DNA from: an uncultured Clostridia bacterium
GTDB taxonomy: Bacteria > Bacillota > Clostridia > Christensenellales > Borkfalkiaceae
Assembly: GCA_947625385.1 (NCBI GenBank)
Contig: CANQOB010000004.1
Coordinates: 1-64,000 of the forward strand
DNA: 64,000 bases
Reading direction: 5' to 3'
Shown here: one piece after another, positions 1-7,964 of the stretch
Position numbering within the stretch: the stretch's first letter is position 1
Layout: every line of letters starts with the position of its first letter
Made by a program: the position numbers and the translations under genes
The notes under the pieces: model-generated
Database searches by the model: none
What the model was told of the DNA's origin: nothing
Seen by the model: only the letters and a program-made list of their open reading frames with translations

Positions 1-14
1 AACAGCCCCGCAGG

Positions 15-62
15 GCACACGGAACTTATGGAGCGAAGCGCAATAAGTATAGTGTGCTATAC
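15..62. other. Inverted-repeat-rich segment at window edge
   Basis: Nested inverted repeats are visible: GCACAC (15-20) with GTGTGC (52-57), ACTTAT (24-29) with ATAAGT (43-48), and an alternative GTATAG (47-52) with CTATAC (57-62). The stems compete with one another. A 22-codon plus-strand frame starts at 29 but has no visible ribosome binding site. I do not recognise the element. It may be the edge of a structured RNA or repeat that continues to the left of the window. Confidence 0.35.
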
Positions 63-104
63 CTATGGTATAGATGCTCGTCGTCCGTGCGGCTAAATTG
101 AAGT

Positions 105-257
105 TTATTTTACTTGCCTTTCATAGGTAACTATAATTCCGTAACCCATAGCTATATTCGGCGTAACAGCAATAACCCGCCAGCCTTGTTTAGCCAATGA
201 ATTTAATTCTTTTTCCAATTCTTTGACTTTATAAATTTCCACTTTGTATTCAAACAT
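105..257 (-). CDS. DUF4177-like small protein
   Basis: This 50-residue gene is too short for the ORF track. The protein starts MFEYKVEIYKVKELEKELN and continues with a GWRVIAV segment. A tyrosine-rich first strand, a helix of the ELEKxLN type and a central KQGWxxI turn are what I know from the DUF4177 family, whose function is unknown. The ATG at 257 is supported by GCGGAGG seven bases upstream and by a good promoter at 295-323. Its codons are AT-rich (many AAA, GAA, ATT), unlike the GC-rich genes around it, so recent acquisition or relaxed selection is possible. It lies downstream of the tRNA-Leu terminator and so has its own transcript. Confidence 0.72.
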   Translation of the reverse strand: MFEYKVEIYKVKELEKELNSLAKQGWRVIAVTPNIAMGYGIIVTYERQVK

Positions 258-294
258 AATATTCCTCCGCTAAATTCCTGTTTATCGTTCTAAT

Positions 295-323
295 ATTATA
301 GCATAAAACTCTGCATAAATCAA
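295..323 (-). promoter_or_regulatory. SigA-type promoter for the DUF4177 gene
   Basis: On the minus strand, TTGATT (318-323) and a perfect TATAAT (295-300) are separated by 17 bases. This places the transcript start near 288, about 30 bases before the ATG. Confidence 0.6.
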
Positions 324-344
324 GCCCGAAACTATGCTCATAGA

Positions 345-394
345 TAAAAAGTAAATCCGAACCATTCACTCGTTACGAGTATTTGGTTCGGATT
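345..394 (-). terminator. Intrinsic terminator after tRNA-Leu
   Basis: An 11-bp stem, AATCCGAACCA (354-364) with TGGTTCGGATT (384-394), encloses a second small hairpin ACTCG-TTA-CGAGT. On the minus strand it is followed by TACTTTTT. The stem sequence recurs after tRNA-Arg at 56098. Confidence 0.75.
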
Positions 395-403
395 ATACTG
401 ACT

Positions 404-486
404 TGGTGCGGATGACAGGACTTGAACCTGCATGGTCTCCCACAGGAACCTGAAACCTGCGCGTCTGCCAATTTCGCCACATCCGC
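404..486 (-). tRNA. tRNA-Leu (anticodon CAG)
   Basis: This is an 83-nt class II tRNA with encoded CCA. The acceptor arm is GCGGATG paired with CATCCGC, the D arm contains GGCGAAATTGGCAGACGC, the anticodon loop is TTCAGGT, and there is a long variable arm and a TTCAAGT T-loop. CAG in that loop reads CUG leucine codons. The last anticodon-stem pair is a T-T mismatch, which is slightly unusual. The 5' end is the base immediately after the stop codon of the peptidase gene, so the tRNA is very probably cut from a shared transcript by RNase P. Confidence 0.92.
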
Positions 487-1167
487 TTATTCGAATTTTG
501 TCTTGACGAGCGTCCCGCCTCTGCCGTCGAGCCGCCAGACGCTGCCGCCGCATGAAATGCTTCTTACGGGGATGCCGTCCTCGATTTCGAGCGCGGCACA
601 GTTCTCCAATCCCCAGGCGCAGTACTTATTATACAATACGATCTCGTCGAAGTCAAGCGATCTTTCGTCATAATGCGGAGAAATTTTTCCCTCTATCCAG
701 CCCAGGCCGGGATACATGCGGAACTCCCCTTCGATGACGGAATCCGAATACATCTCTTCGAACCAGCAGATCGCCCCCGCCGAGAGTCCGCAGATCGGTT
801 TCCCGGCGTCAAACGCTTCTTTGATCGGTTGCAGAAGTCCGCAGCGCTTCCATTGCTCCAACATAAACACGGTATCGCCGCCGCCGACATACAAAAAATC
901 CGCCCTTTCAAACTTTTCGCGCAGCTTTTCGGGATCCGTTTCCCGCCCCACGGTGAGAGCGACGTCCGTTTTGATTCCGAACACTCCCGTGTAGACCTTA
1001 TGGAACGTATTGTAATACGGCATACAGTCGTGGCTCGCCGTCGGGAGAAAGAGTCCGCAGACGCGCCTCTCCCCCGCCGCTTTTTTTGCCGTCGCGACGA
1101 TATATTCATCGATGGGCAGGGTGTCGCGGGCTTTGAGCTCCCCGCCGCCTATGAGGATGAGATGCAC
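487..1167 (-). CDS. Peptidase E-like protein (S51 family)
   Basis: The 226-residue product has the S51 / class I glutamine-amidotransferase-like fold. A glycine-rich first strand (LILIGGGE, residues 3-10) is followed by YVGGGDT near 93-99 and the nucleophile elbow GLSAGA at 127-132, with Ser129 as the predicted nucleophile. A histidine follows at SPHYD near 165. Known members are cytoplasmic dipeptidases that cleave N-terminal Asp-X or cyanophycin-derived dipeptides; which substrate applies here cannot be told. The start is GTG, supported by GGAGAT four bases upstream. It is the last protein gene of the long minus-strand operon, 10 bases after rpiB, and abuts tRNA-Leu. Confidence 0.8.
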   Translation of the reverse strand: MHLILIGGGELKARDTLPIDEYIVATAKKAAGERRVCGLFLPTASHDCMPYYNTFHKVYTGVFGIKTDVALTVGRETDPEKLREKFERADFLYVGGGDTVFMLEQWKRCGLLQPIKEAFDAGKPICGLSAGAICWFEEMYSDSVIEGEFRMYPGLGWIEGKISPHYDERSLDFDEIVLYNKYCAWGLENCAALEIEDGIPVRSISCGGSVWRLDGRGGTLVKTKFE

Positions 1168-1177
1168 GGTTATCTCC

Positions 1178-1624
1178 TTAGTCCCCCGTTTCGAGAGCGG
1201 AGATCTTGTCGATGCGTCTTTGGTGGCGTTCCTCGTTCGAGAACGGCGTTGTAAGGAAGGTTTTAACGATCTCGATCGCGTCGCTTCTGCTCACGAGGTC
1301 GGCGCCGAGCGCGAGCACATTCGCATCGTTGTGCAGACGGGTGAGCTGCGCCGCCGTCACGGAAGGACAGAGCGCGCAACGCACGCCGTGCGCCTTGTTG
1401 GCGACGATGGACATTCCGATTCCCGTCCTGCAAATGACAATGCCGAAATCGCATTCTCCCCTTCCCACTGCGCAAGCGGCGGGATACGCAAAGTCGGGAT
1501 AATCGCAGGACGCGGGACTATCCGTACCGAAATCCACGACGGTAAAGCCGCAGCTATGCAGATGATTCACGATCGTTTCTTTGAGTTCGAGCCCGCCGTG
1601 ATCGCAGGCAACAGCAATTTTCAT
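1178..1624 (-). CDS. rpiB: Ribose-5-phosphate isomerase B
   Basis: The enzyme interconverts ribose 5-phosphate and ribulose 5-phosphate in the pentose phosphate pathway. The 148-residue protein carries the RpiB/LacA signature: ACDHGG near residues 6-11, the catalytic cysteine in VICRTGIGM around 65, and NDANVLALGA. The ORF track starts 21 codons earlier. I chose ATG 1624 because MKIAVACDHGG is the family N-terminus and GGAG lies just upstream. The arginine in ICRTGIG replaces the usual glycine. It follows ywlE by 17 bases, the same order (sua5, ywlE, rpiB) as in the Bacillus subtilis ywl cluster. Confidence 0.93.
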   Translation of the reverse strand: MKIAVACDHGGLELKETIVNHLHSCGFTVVDFGTDSPASCDYPDFAYPAACAVGRGECDFGIVICRTGIGMSIVANKAHGVRCALCPSVTAAQLTRLHNDANVLALGADLVSRSDAIEIVKTFLTTPFSNEERHQRRIDKISALETGD

Positions 1625-1641
1625 ATATTTTCTCCGTTTTT

Positions 1642-2088
1642 TTATTCTACTTTCGGCAGCAAGACCCGTATGATCTCGGGCAGACATTCGCGAATCTCGC
1701 GGAGAGCGACGCGGTAGGCGTCGATATCCTGCCCGTAGGGGTCTAAGATCTCATGCTTGCAGAGGGCGTAAAAACTCGTCACGTGCGGGAGATCTTGCAG
1801 CGCCTCGCGCTGGGACTCCGTCATACAGACGATGCAAAACGCCTCTTCCGCCATCGCGGGCGTCAACTGTTTCGAGGTGAAATTTTCATCGAACGGGATA
1901 TGCGCTTCCTGCAAAGCCCGACGGCTGTTCGCGGACATCGGCTGCCCGTTTGCCGCGGAAAGCCCCGCAGAGGACACCGTGTACCAGCGAATCCTGCGCT
2001 GTTTGAGTTCGGCGCGGAGCGCCGCCTCCGCCATGGGAGACCGGCAAGTATTGCCCGTACAGACGAAAAGTACTTTTCTGTGTTTCAT
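1642..2088 (-). CDS. ywlE: Low-molecular-weight phosphatase, YwlE-like
   Basis: This 148-residue cytoplasmic phosphatase has the P-loop CTGNTCRS at residues 10-17 and the general-acid motif DP at 116-117. The threonine in the fifth loop position (Thr14) is the residue that, in the family, separates protein-arginine phosphatases such as YwlE from tyrosine phosphatases, so an arginine phosphatase opposing McsB-type kinases is the best guess. That specificity is inference. Its ATG (2088-2086) overlaps the TGA of the shifted sua5 reading frame in an ATGA arrangement, which is typical of translational coupling. The longer ORF in the track is a frame extension through sua5. Confidence 0.9.
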   Translation of the reverse strand: MKHRKVLFVCTGNTCRSPMAEAALRAELKQRRIRWYTVSSAGLSAANGQPMSANSRRALQEAHIPFDENFTSKQLTPAMAEEAFCIVCMTESQREALQDLPHVTSFYALCKHEILDPYGQDIDAYRVALREIRECLPEIIRVLLPKVE

Positions 2089-2297
2089 GCTTCTGCTCCA
2101 AATGCACGGCAAAGGCGGTTCAAGACGCCTGCCATGACGCCGCCGCTCTGCTTCGGACGTATCGCGATGAGAAGGCTCGCCGTCTTTTCTCCCGTCCGCA
2201 AGAGCGCATAGAGGTTCTTCGCCATCTCCTCGCCCGTTGCGCCGAGTTTTAAGAGCGCGCATCCGCCGAGCTCGCCTGCGACGCCGTCCTCGCACAA
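2085..2297 (-). pseudogene. Out-of-frame C-terminal part of Sua5
   Basis: This frame encodes the missing end of Sua5: LKLGATGEEMAKNLYALLR and VMAGVLNRLCRAFG correspond to the family's C-terminal pattern of Ly.aLR followed by Gx.AixNRLxKAA. It lies one frame away from the 2249-3073 gene and overlaps it. Re-reading one base near 2298-2310, or adding one T there, joins the two into a normal-length Sua5 of about 330 residues. Its TGA overlaps the ywlE ATG, which suggests that this end was, or still is, the real end of the gene. There is no separate start worth trusting; the track uses a TTG. Confidence 0.7.
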
Positions 2298-3073
2298 GAT
2301 ATACGGATCTCCGCCGCTCTCTCCTGTTCATAGAGTTTCCGCGCCTCCTCCGCCGAGACGCAGTATGCCGTCCGGCATCGGGGAGAATAGTGCTTGTACG
2401 CCATGCCGGGGCTCTTGGGGCGTTCCCCTTTCGCCGCATGATAGAGTCTGCAATCCCCCGCGACGGAAGCGATCATCTCCCGCGTGACGAGCCCCTCCCG
2501 CAAGATCTGCGGCACTTCCCCCGTGCAGTCGAGGACGGTGCTCTCGATGCCGCCGTCGCATGCGCCGCCGTCGAGAATGAGCGGAATCTTCCCGTTGAAA
2601 TCGTCATAGACGTGCCTCGCCGTGACGGGCGACACGTGCTTGGACACATTGGCGCTGGGCGCCGCGACGGGCAAATCGACTTCCCGCAAAAATGCCTGCG
2701 CAGTCGGCGACGAAGGCACGCGGATCGCGAGCGTGTCCAGCCCGCAGGAGACATGCTTCGACACCCTTCCCGCGGAGGGATAGACCATGGTGAGCGGTCC
2801 CGGCAAAAAGGCGCTGCGGAGCGCTGCGGCATAGGGCGGTTCCCTGTCGATGAGGCGGGAGATGTCGTACTCCCGATGGACATGGACGATGAGCGGGTTA
2901 TCGGCGGGTCTGCCTTTGAGCGCGAAGATCTTGAGGACGGCGCCGTCGTCGAACGCATTTGCGCCCAAACCGTACACCGTCTCCGTATGGAAGGCGACGA
3001 CCTCGCCCGATTCGATATACTTCTTGGCGGCTCTCAGCCAGACGGCGTTCCCGTCTGCGATCACGGTCTGCAT
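2249..3073 (-). CDS. sua5: Threonylcarbamoyl-AMP synthase, frameshifted near its end
   Basis: Sua5/TsaC makes threonylcarbamoyl-AMP from threonine, bicarbonate and ATP for the t6A37 modification of ANN-decoding tRNAs. The YrdC domain is complete: HTETVYGLGANA at 29-40, KGRPADNPLIVHV at 53-65, PSANVSK near 139-145 and DGGACDGGIESTV near 168-180. The linker SPGMAYKHYSP at 221-231 is intact. After about residue 258 the frame runs into about 16 residues unlike the family, while the expected Sua5 C-terminal domain continues in another frame (2085-2297). TsaC proteins work without that domain, so activity may survive. The gene starts one base after the dnaB stop codon. Confidence 0.85.
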   Translation of the reverse strand: MQTVIADGNAVWLRAAKKYIESGEVVAFHTETVYGLGANAFDDGAVLKIFALKGRPADNPLIVHVHREYDISRLIDREPPYAAALRSAFLPGPLTMVYPSAGRVSKHVSCGLDTLAIRVPSSPTAQAFLREVDLPVAAPSANVSKHVSPVTARHVYDDFNGKIPLILDGGACDGGIESTVLDCTGEVPQILREGLVTREMIASVAGDCRLYHAAKGERPKSPGMAYKHYSPRCRTAYCVSAEEARKLYEQERAAEIRISCARTASQASSADARS

Positions 3074-3074
3074 A

Positions 3075-4502
3075 TCATTCGAAGGGAATGTCGCCGTCGC
3101 CCGCGGGAGGGTCGTCGTCCTGCGGCTTTTTGCGATAGGTCGGCTCCTCGTCGGGACGGTTCTGGTCGTCCACGTCGATGAACCGCGTGGTCTCGCCGAT
3201 GAAGCGCAGCTGGATGCGCCCGAGCGGACCGTTTCTGTGCTTGGCGATGATGAGCTCCGCCGCGCCCTTGACGACCTTGCCCTGTGCGATCTCTTCCTTG
3301 GATGCGGTCACGTCGGGACGGTTGATGAACATGACGATGTCGGCGTCCTGCTCGATGGCGCCCGACTCGCGCAGATCGGACAGCTGGGGCTCCTTGCTCT
3401 CGATCCGCCGGAGCTGGGAGAGCGCAATGACGGGAACGTCGAGTTCCTTCGCCATGAGTTTGAGGTCGCGCGTGATGGAGGCGACCTCCTGCTGGCGGTT
3501 GAGCTCCCCTCTCCCGTACTTCTGGTCGGAACCCATGAGCTGGATATAGTCGATCATGACGAGATCGAGCCCGCCCTCGCTCGCGGCGAGCCGTCTGCAC
3601 TTGGAGAGCACTTCGGCGGGCGTAATGCGCGAAGAATCGTCGATATAGATCTTGCTCCTCTGCGCTTTATCTGCGGCGACGAGCAGATTTTTCCAATCCT
3701 TTGCCGTGAGCCGCCCGGAGAGTCCCCTCTCCATGCTCACTTCGCCGTGGGAGAACAGCAACCTCTGCCCGATCTGGACCTTGGGCATTTCGAGGGAGAA
3801 CACCGCCGCGGTCAGCCCCTTGTCGAGACAGGCGTGTTCGACGATATTCATCGCAAGGGAGGTCTTTCCCATGCCGGGGCGGGCGGCGAGGACGATCAGG
3901 TCGGATTTCTGCAAGCCGTTGGTGATGCGGTCGAGGTGGGTAAAGCCCGTCTCGACGCCGCGGAAGGCGTTGGGATCGCTCTGAATCTCCTCGAATTTTT
4001 TGATGATCTCCTGAATGACGACCCCGTCGCCGAGACCCGCAAGGCGGGAGCGCTCCCCCTTCTTCGAGACGTCGTAGATCAACTTCTCGGCAAAGGAGAC
4101 CGCATCCTGCTCCTCGGGACCCGACTGGCACGTCTCCACGATGCTCTTTGCGGCGCGGATGAGCGCACGGTTTACGCTGTCGCGCTTGACGATATCGTAA
4201 TATTGCTTGTAATTCGCCGTGGACGGGATGGAGGCGGAGAGTTCGGAGATGGCTTGAAGTCCCCCCGCGCGCTGCAAGTTGCCGTCATGCTCGAGCTGAT
4301 CGGCGAGCGTGACGACATCGACGGCTTTGCGCCCTCCGACGACCTTCTTCATCGCATCGAGAAGGATGCGGTGGGACTCTTGATAAAAATCCTCTTCGTT
4401 CAGCGTTTCGAGAATCTCGGTCTGCACATACTCGTCCATGATGAGACAGCCGAGGAGGGCTGCCTCCGCTTCGAGATTGTGCGGCATCTGTTGAATTGCC
4501 AT
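3075..4502 (-). CDS. dnaB: Replicative DNA helicase DnaB
   Basis: This is the hexameric 5'-3' helicase at the fork, 475 residues. The N-terminal primase-interacting domain begins PHNLEAEAALLG, typical of the family. The RecA-like motor has Walker A RPGMGKT at 208-214, where most DnaB proteins have SMGKT, then Walker B LVMIDYIQLM near 315 and SQLRRIESKEPQLSDLRESG near 360, followed by the arginine-finger region and a proline/acidic tail. ATG 4502 has AAGGAA upstream. It is followed by sua5 after one base and preceded by pepF by 17 bases. Confidence 0.96.
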   Translation of the reverse strand: MAIQQMPHNLEAEAALLGCLIMDEYVQTEILETLNEEDFYQESHRILLDAMKKVVGGRKAVDVVTLADQLEHDGNLQRAGGLQAISELSASIPSTANYKQYYDIVKRDSVNRALIRAAKSIVETCQSGPEEQDAVSFAEKLIYDVSKKGERSRLAGLGDGVVIQEIIKKFEEIQSDPNAFRGVETGFTHLDRITNGLQKSDLIVLAARPGMGKTSLAMNIVEHACLDKGLTAAVFSLEMPKVQIGQRLLFSHGEVSMERGLSGRLTAKDWKNLLVAADKAQRSKIYIDDSSRITPAEVLSKCRRLAASEGGLDLVMIDYIQLMGSDQKYGRGELNRQQEVASITRDLKLMAKELDVPVIALSQLRRIESKEPQLSDLRESGAIEQDADIVMFINRPDVTASKEEIAQGKVVKGAAELIIAKHRNGPLGRIQLRFIGETTRFIDVDDQNRPDEEPTYRKKPQDDDPPAGDGDIPFE

Positions 4503-4519
4503 GGTGATTTTTCCTTGAT

Positions 4520-6292
4520 TTATTTCATCAGCGTCTCGAACTCATCGAGCGCGGCTTCGAATTCCGCCATCGCCGCCTTGAAGGGCGCGTCGGAAGTGAG
4601 ATCGGCTCCCGCGAGTTTGAGCAGGGAGACAGGGTCGGTCGAACAGCCGCCCTTCAAAAATTTCTTGTAGTCCTCCACCGCGCGTTCGCCCTCGGAGAGG
4701 ATGCGGTTCGCGATGCAGATCGCCGCGGTGATGCCCGTCGCGTACTTATAGACATAGAAAGAACGGTAGAAGTGGGGAATCCGCGCCCATTCGATGGCGA
4801 TATTCGCATCGTGCACGACCGCGTCTCCGTAATACTTCTTGTTGAGTTCCAGATAGATCTCGGACAGATTGTCCTTATTGAGGGGCTCCCCGCTCTCGGC
4901 GAGCGCATGCGCCCGTTCTTCGAACTCGGCAAACTGCGTCTGGCGGAAGAGCGTCGTTCTGATCATGTCCATGAAGTAGTTGAGCAGATATTTTTTGAGT
5001 TCGCCGTCCTCCGTCGTCTTTAAGAGATATTTGAGCAGGAGCACCTCGTTGACCGTGCTCGCGACTTCGGCGACGAAGATCTTATAGTCCGCCTTCGCGT
5101 AGGGGCAGAACGTGTTGGAGTAATGGGAATGGATGGAATGCCCCATCTCGTGCGCGATGGTGAACACGTCATGCGTCGTTTTCTGGTAATTCAGCAGCAC
5201 GAAGGGGTGGTTCCCGTAGATGCCGATGGAGTACGCTCCCCCGGTCTTTCCCTCCGTCTCGCACACGTCTATCCATCTCTCCTCTCTTCCGCGACGGAAC
5301 AGGGCAAGATATTCCTCGCCGAGCGGGGCAAGCCCTTTCAGGCAGAGGTCGAACGCCTCCTCGAAGGAGAGTTTCAGCTCCGCACCCTCGACAAGGGAAG
5401 GATAAATATCGTACATGTACATTTCGTCGTAGCCGAGAATGCGCTTGCGCAGTGCCATATAGCGGTGCATGAGAGGCGCGGAGGCGTCCACGCAGTCCAC
5501 GAGACGGCGGTAGACGTCGACGGAGACGTCCTCGTCGAAGAGCGCGCGTTCGAGACAGCTCTGATACCCGCGCACCGTCTTATAGAAGATATTCGCCTTG
5601 ACGTTGCCGGAATAGGTCGTTGCGAGCGTCCCGATGATCTTGTGATAGGCGGAATAATAGAGCTCGTATGCCTCCTTGCGCAACGCGCGGTCATGCCCGC
5701 TCATGATGACGGAATAGAGCCCGTGCGTGAGCTGCGTCTTTTTCCCCTCGTATTCGATCTCGGGGAGGTTGAGTTCGGCATTGTCGAGCATGTCGAACAC
5801 GTCGCTGAACAGACCGAGCGGCTCGCTCGCCTGTGCGAGGATGACCTCTTCACGCTCGGAGAGCGTATGCTTCTTGCTCGCCTTGATGCGGGACAGGAGA
5901 TAGTCGTAATCTTTGAGCCGCGCGTCCGCGATCATCGCGTCGAGCGTGCTCTCGGGGAGCGCGGTGAGCTCGGGCGTGGAGAACGCCGTCTCGGCTCCCA
6001 CGCGCGTGAGCAGGGAGATGATCTTCCCGAGATAGGAATTGTACTTCGTGACGCGGATATCCTCGTCGTGCTTCAAAAAGGCGTAAAGATAGACCCTCAT
6101 CGCTTGCAGGGAAAATTCCCTGTCGGCTTCGAAAAAGGCGGCGAGATTTTCCGCCGTGTTCAGCGTGCCCTTGAAACGGGCAAAATCCACCTTCTTTTCG
6201 AGGTCGGAAAATGCCGCCTCCCAAGCTTCGTCGCTTTCGAACACATCGGAGACTTTCCATTTGTACTGTTCGGGTACTTCGCTTCTTTTCAT
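4520..6292 (-). CDS. pepF: Oligoendopeptidase F (M3 family)
   Basis: This 590-residue cytoplasmic zinc peptidase cleaves short oligopeptides. The zinc site HEMGHSIHSHY begins at about residue 381 (HExxH), and the upstream GAYSIGIYGNHPFVLLNYQ and downstream FVAEVASTVNEVLL supply the usual M3B context. N-terminal sequence VPEQYKWKVSDVFESDEAW is characteristic of PepF. Length fits the family (about 600). ATG 6292 is supported by AAGGAG at about ten bases. It sits between the DUF711 gene and dnaB with gaps of 14 and 17 bases. Confidence 0.95.
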   Translation of the reverse strand: MKRSEVPEQYKWKVSDVFESDEAWEAAFSDLEKKVDFARFKGTLNTAENLAAFFEADREFSLQAMRVYLYAFLKHDEDIRVTKYNSYLGKIISLLTRVGAETAFSTPELTALPESTLDAMIADARLKDYDYLLSRIKASKKHTLSEREEVILAQASEPLGLFSDVFDMLDNAELNLPEIEYEGKKTQLTHGLYSVIMSGHDRALRKEAYELYYSAYHKIIGTLATTYSGNVKANIFYKTVRGYQSCLERALFDEDVSVDVYRRLVDCVDASAPLMHRYMALRKRILGYDEMYMYDIYPSLVEGAELKLSFEEAFDLCLKGLAPLGEEYLALFRRGREERWIDVCETEGKTGGAYSIGIYGNHPFVLLNYQKTTHDVFTIAHEMGHSIHSHYSNTFCPYAKADYKIFVAEVASTVNEVLLLKYLLKTTEDGELKKYLLNYFMDMIRTTLFRQTQFAEFEERAHALAESGEPLNKDNLSEIYLELNKKYYGDAVVHDANIAIEWARIPHFYRSFYVYKYATGITAAICIANRILSEGERAVEDYKKFLKGGCSTDPVSLLKLAGADLTSDAPFKAAMAEFEAALDEFETLMK

Positions 6293-6306
6293 AACTATAT
6301 CGCTCC

Positions 6307-7662
6307 TTAATTTTTGAAACTGTGGATGGGTGCGGGGATGAGTCCCCCGCGGGATATAAATTTGCCCGCGTCCCCCTCGTGGACGGGCAGGATGGGCGCT
6401 CTGCCGAGCAGCCCGCCGAACTCCACGCTGTCCCCGACGCCCTTGCCGGGAACGGGGATGACGCGCACTGCCGTCGTCTTGCCGTTGATCATGCCGATCG
6501 CAGCCTCGTCCGCGATCATCGCGGAGACGGTCGATGCGGGCGTGTCGCCGGGGATGGCGATCATGTCGAGCCCCACCGAACAGACGCAGGTCATCGCTTC
6601 GAGCTTATCTATGCCGATCTTTCCGCGCTCCGCAGCCTCGATCATGCCGATGTCCTCGGAGACGGGGATGAACGCGCCCGATAGCCCGCCCACATGCGAG
6701 GACGCCATGACGCCGCCCTTTTTGACGGCATCGTTGAGCATGGCGAGCGCGGCGGTCGTGCCGTGTCCGCCCACGGATTCGAGACCGAGTTCTTCGAGGA
6801 TATGCGCCACACTGTCCCCCCTCGCCGGGGTGGGCGCAAGGGAGAGATCGACGATTCCGAAGCGCGCGCCGAGAATTTCGGCAGCCTCTTTGGCAACGAG
6901 CTGTCCCGCGCGCGTGATCTTGAACGCCGTCCGCTTGATGATCTCCGCGGCTTGCGTCAAGTTCGCCTCGGGAGCGCCCTTTAATGCATGCAGGACGACG
7001 CCGGGTCCGGACACGCCCACATTGACAACGGTGTCCGCCTCCCCCACGCCGTGGAACGCGCCCGCCATGAAGGGGTTGTCCTCCACGGCGTTGCAGAATG
7101 CGACGAGCTTGCAACAGCCGATGCCGCTTTGTGCAGCCGTGCGCTCCGCCGTCTCCTTGATGAGCTCGCCCATGAGCCGCACCGCGTCGATGTTGATGCC
7201 GGAGCGCGTCGAGCCCACATTGACGGAGGCGCAGAGCCGCTCTGTGCGGGCAAGCGCTTCGGGAATCGTGCGCAGAAATTTCTCCTCATAGTCCGCCGTC
7301 CCCTTGTGCACGAGCGCGGAATACCCGCCTAGAAAGTCGATGCCGAGTTCGCGCGCCGCTCTGTCGAGGGCGTCCGCGACCAGCCCGCTCTTCTCCGGGA
7401 AAGCCGCCGTGATGAGGGAAACGGGCGTCACCGAGACGCGCCTGTTGACGATGGGAATGCCGTATCGGCGGGAGAGCCCCTCCGCCGTGGGCACGAGGCG
7501 GGCGGCGGCGTGCGTCACGCGGTCGTAGACCGCCCGCGCGGTCTCCTCTGCGGTGGCGCGCACGCAGGACAGCAGGGAGAGCCCCAGCGTGACCGTGCGG
7601 ATATCGAAATGTTCCTTTTCCACCATGTCGATGGTTTCGAGCACCTGTGATTTCGTAAACAT
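6307..7662 (-). CDS. UPF0210 / DUF711 (PFL) family protein
   Basis: The 451-residue product matches the UPF0210 family from its first residues ([22 protein letters not shown]) through [25 protein letters not shown] and [13 protein letters not shown]. The family resembles a pyruvate-formate-lyase-like barrel in structure predictions, but no reaction has been assigned as far as I know. It is followed by an ACT-domain gene (UPF0237) 24 bases upstream in the same operon, the constant partner of this family in Firmicutes; the ACT protein presumably regulates it by binding a small molecule. ATG 7662 has CAGGAA upstream. Confidence 0.9.
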   Translation of the reverse strand: MFTKSQVLETIDMVEKEHFDIRTVTLGLSLLSCVRATAEETARAVYDRVTHAAARLVPTAEGLSRRYGIPIVNRRVSVTPVSLITAAFPEKSGLVADALDRAARELGIDFLGGYSALVHKGTADYEEKFLRTIPEALARTERLCASVNVGSTRSGINIDAVRLMGELIKETAERTAAQSGIGCCKLVAFCNAVEDNPFMAGAFHGVGEADTVVNVGVSGPGVVLHALKGAPEANLTQAAEIIKRTAFKITRAGQLVAKEAAEILGARFGIVDLSLAPTPARGDSVAHILEELGLESVGGHGTTAALAMLNDAVKKGGVMASSHVGGLSGAFIPVSEDIGMIEAAERGKIGIDKLEAMTCVCSVGLDMIAIPGDTPASTVSAMIADEAAIGMINGKTTAVRVIPVPGKGVGDSVEFGGLLGRAPILPVHEGDAGKFISRGGLIPAPIHSFKN

Positions 7663-7686
7663 GTTTTTCCTGTGTTGTATACCCGC

Positions 7687-7953
7687 CTACACGTTGTGCA
7701 TCGCGTCGAAGATATCCGCGTGTTGCAGGCGGATCTGCATGCCGAAGCTCTGTCCGAGCTCGCAAATTTCATCCTGCAACAGGGAAAAATCCGTCGTGTC
7801 GGGGATATCCGCGATCATCATCATGGCGAACTGGTCCCCCAAGATCGTCTGCGAGACATCGAGGATGTTGATGTCCCGCCCGAAGAGATAGCCGCTCACG
7901 CGGGCGATGACCCCTTTTTTGTCCGTTCCCGTGACTGTTACGACCGCTTTCAT
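7687..7953 (-). CDS. ACT-domain protein (UPF0237)
   Basis: The protein is 88 residues and consists of one ACT fold: MKAVVTVTGTDKKGVIARVS, then GYLFGRDINILDVSQTIL and QFAMMMIADIPD. It belongs to UPF0237, small ligand-binding regulators that form dimers and travel with UPF0210 genes. The ORF track shows a 237-residue frame running back through degV. I placed the start at ATG 7953 because the ACT fold begins there. It is 11 bases after degV, so it is in the same transcript. Confidence 0.9.
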   Translation of the reverse strand: MKAVVTVTGTDKKGVIARVSGYLFGRDINILDVSQTILGDQFAMMMIADIPDTTDFSLLQDEICELGQSFGMQIRLQHADIFDAMHNV

Positions 7954-7964
7954 GGCGCCCTCCG

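Noticed and set aside
29-97. 22-codon ORF at the left edge
   Set aside because: No ribosome site and it overlaps competing inverted repeats; kept only as part of the structured edge segment.
1642-2439. 265-residue version of the ywlE phosphatase
   Set aside because: The first 117 codons run antiparallel in frame through sua5 and look like random Arg-rich sequence; the phosphatase begins at MKHRKVLFVCTGN.
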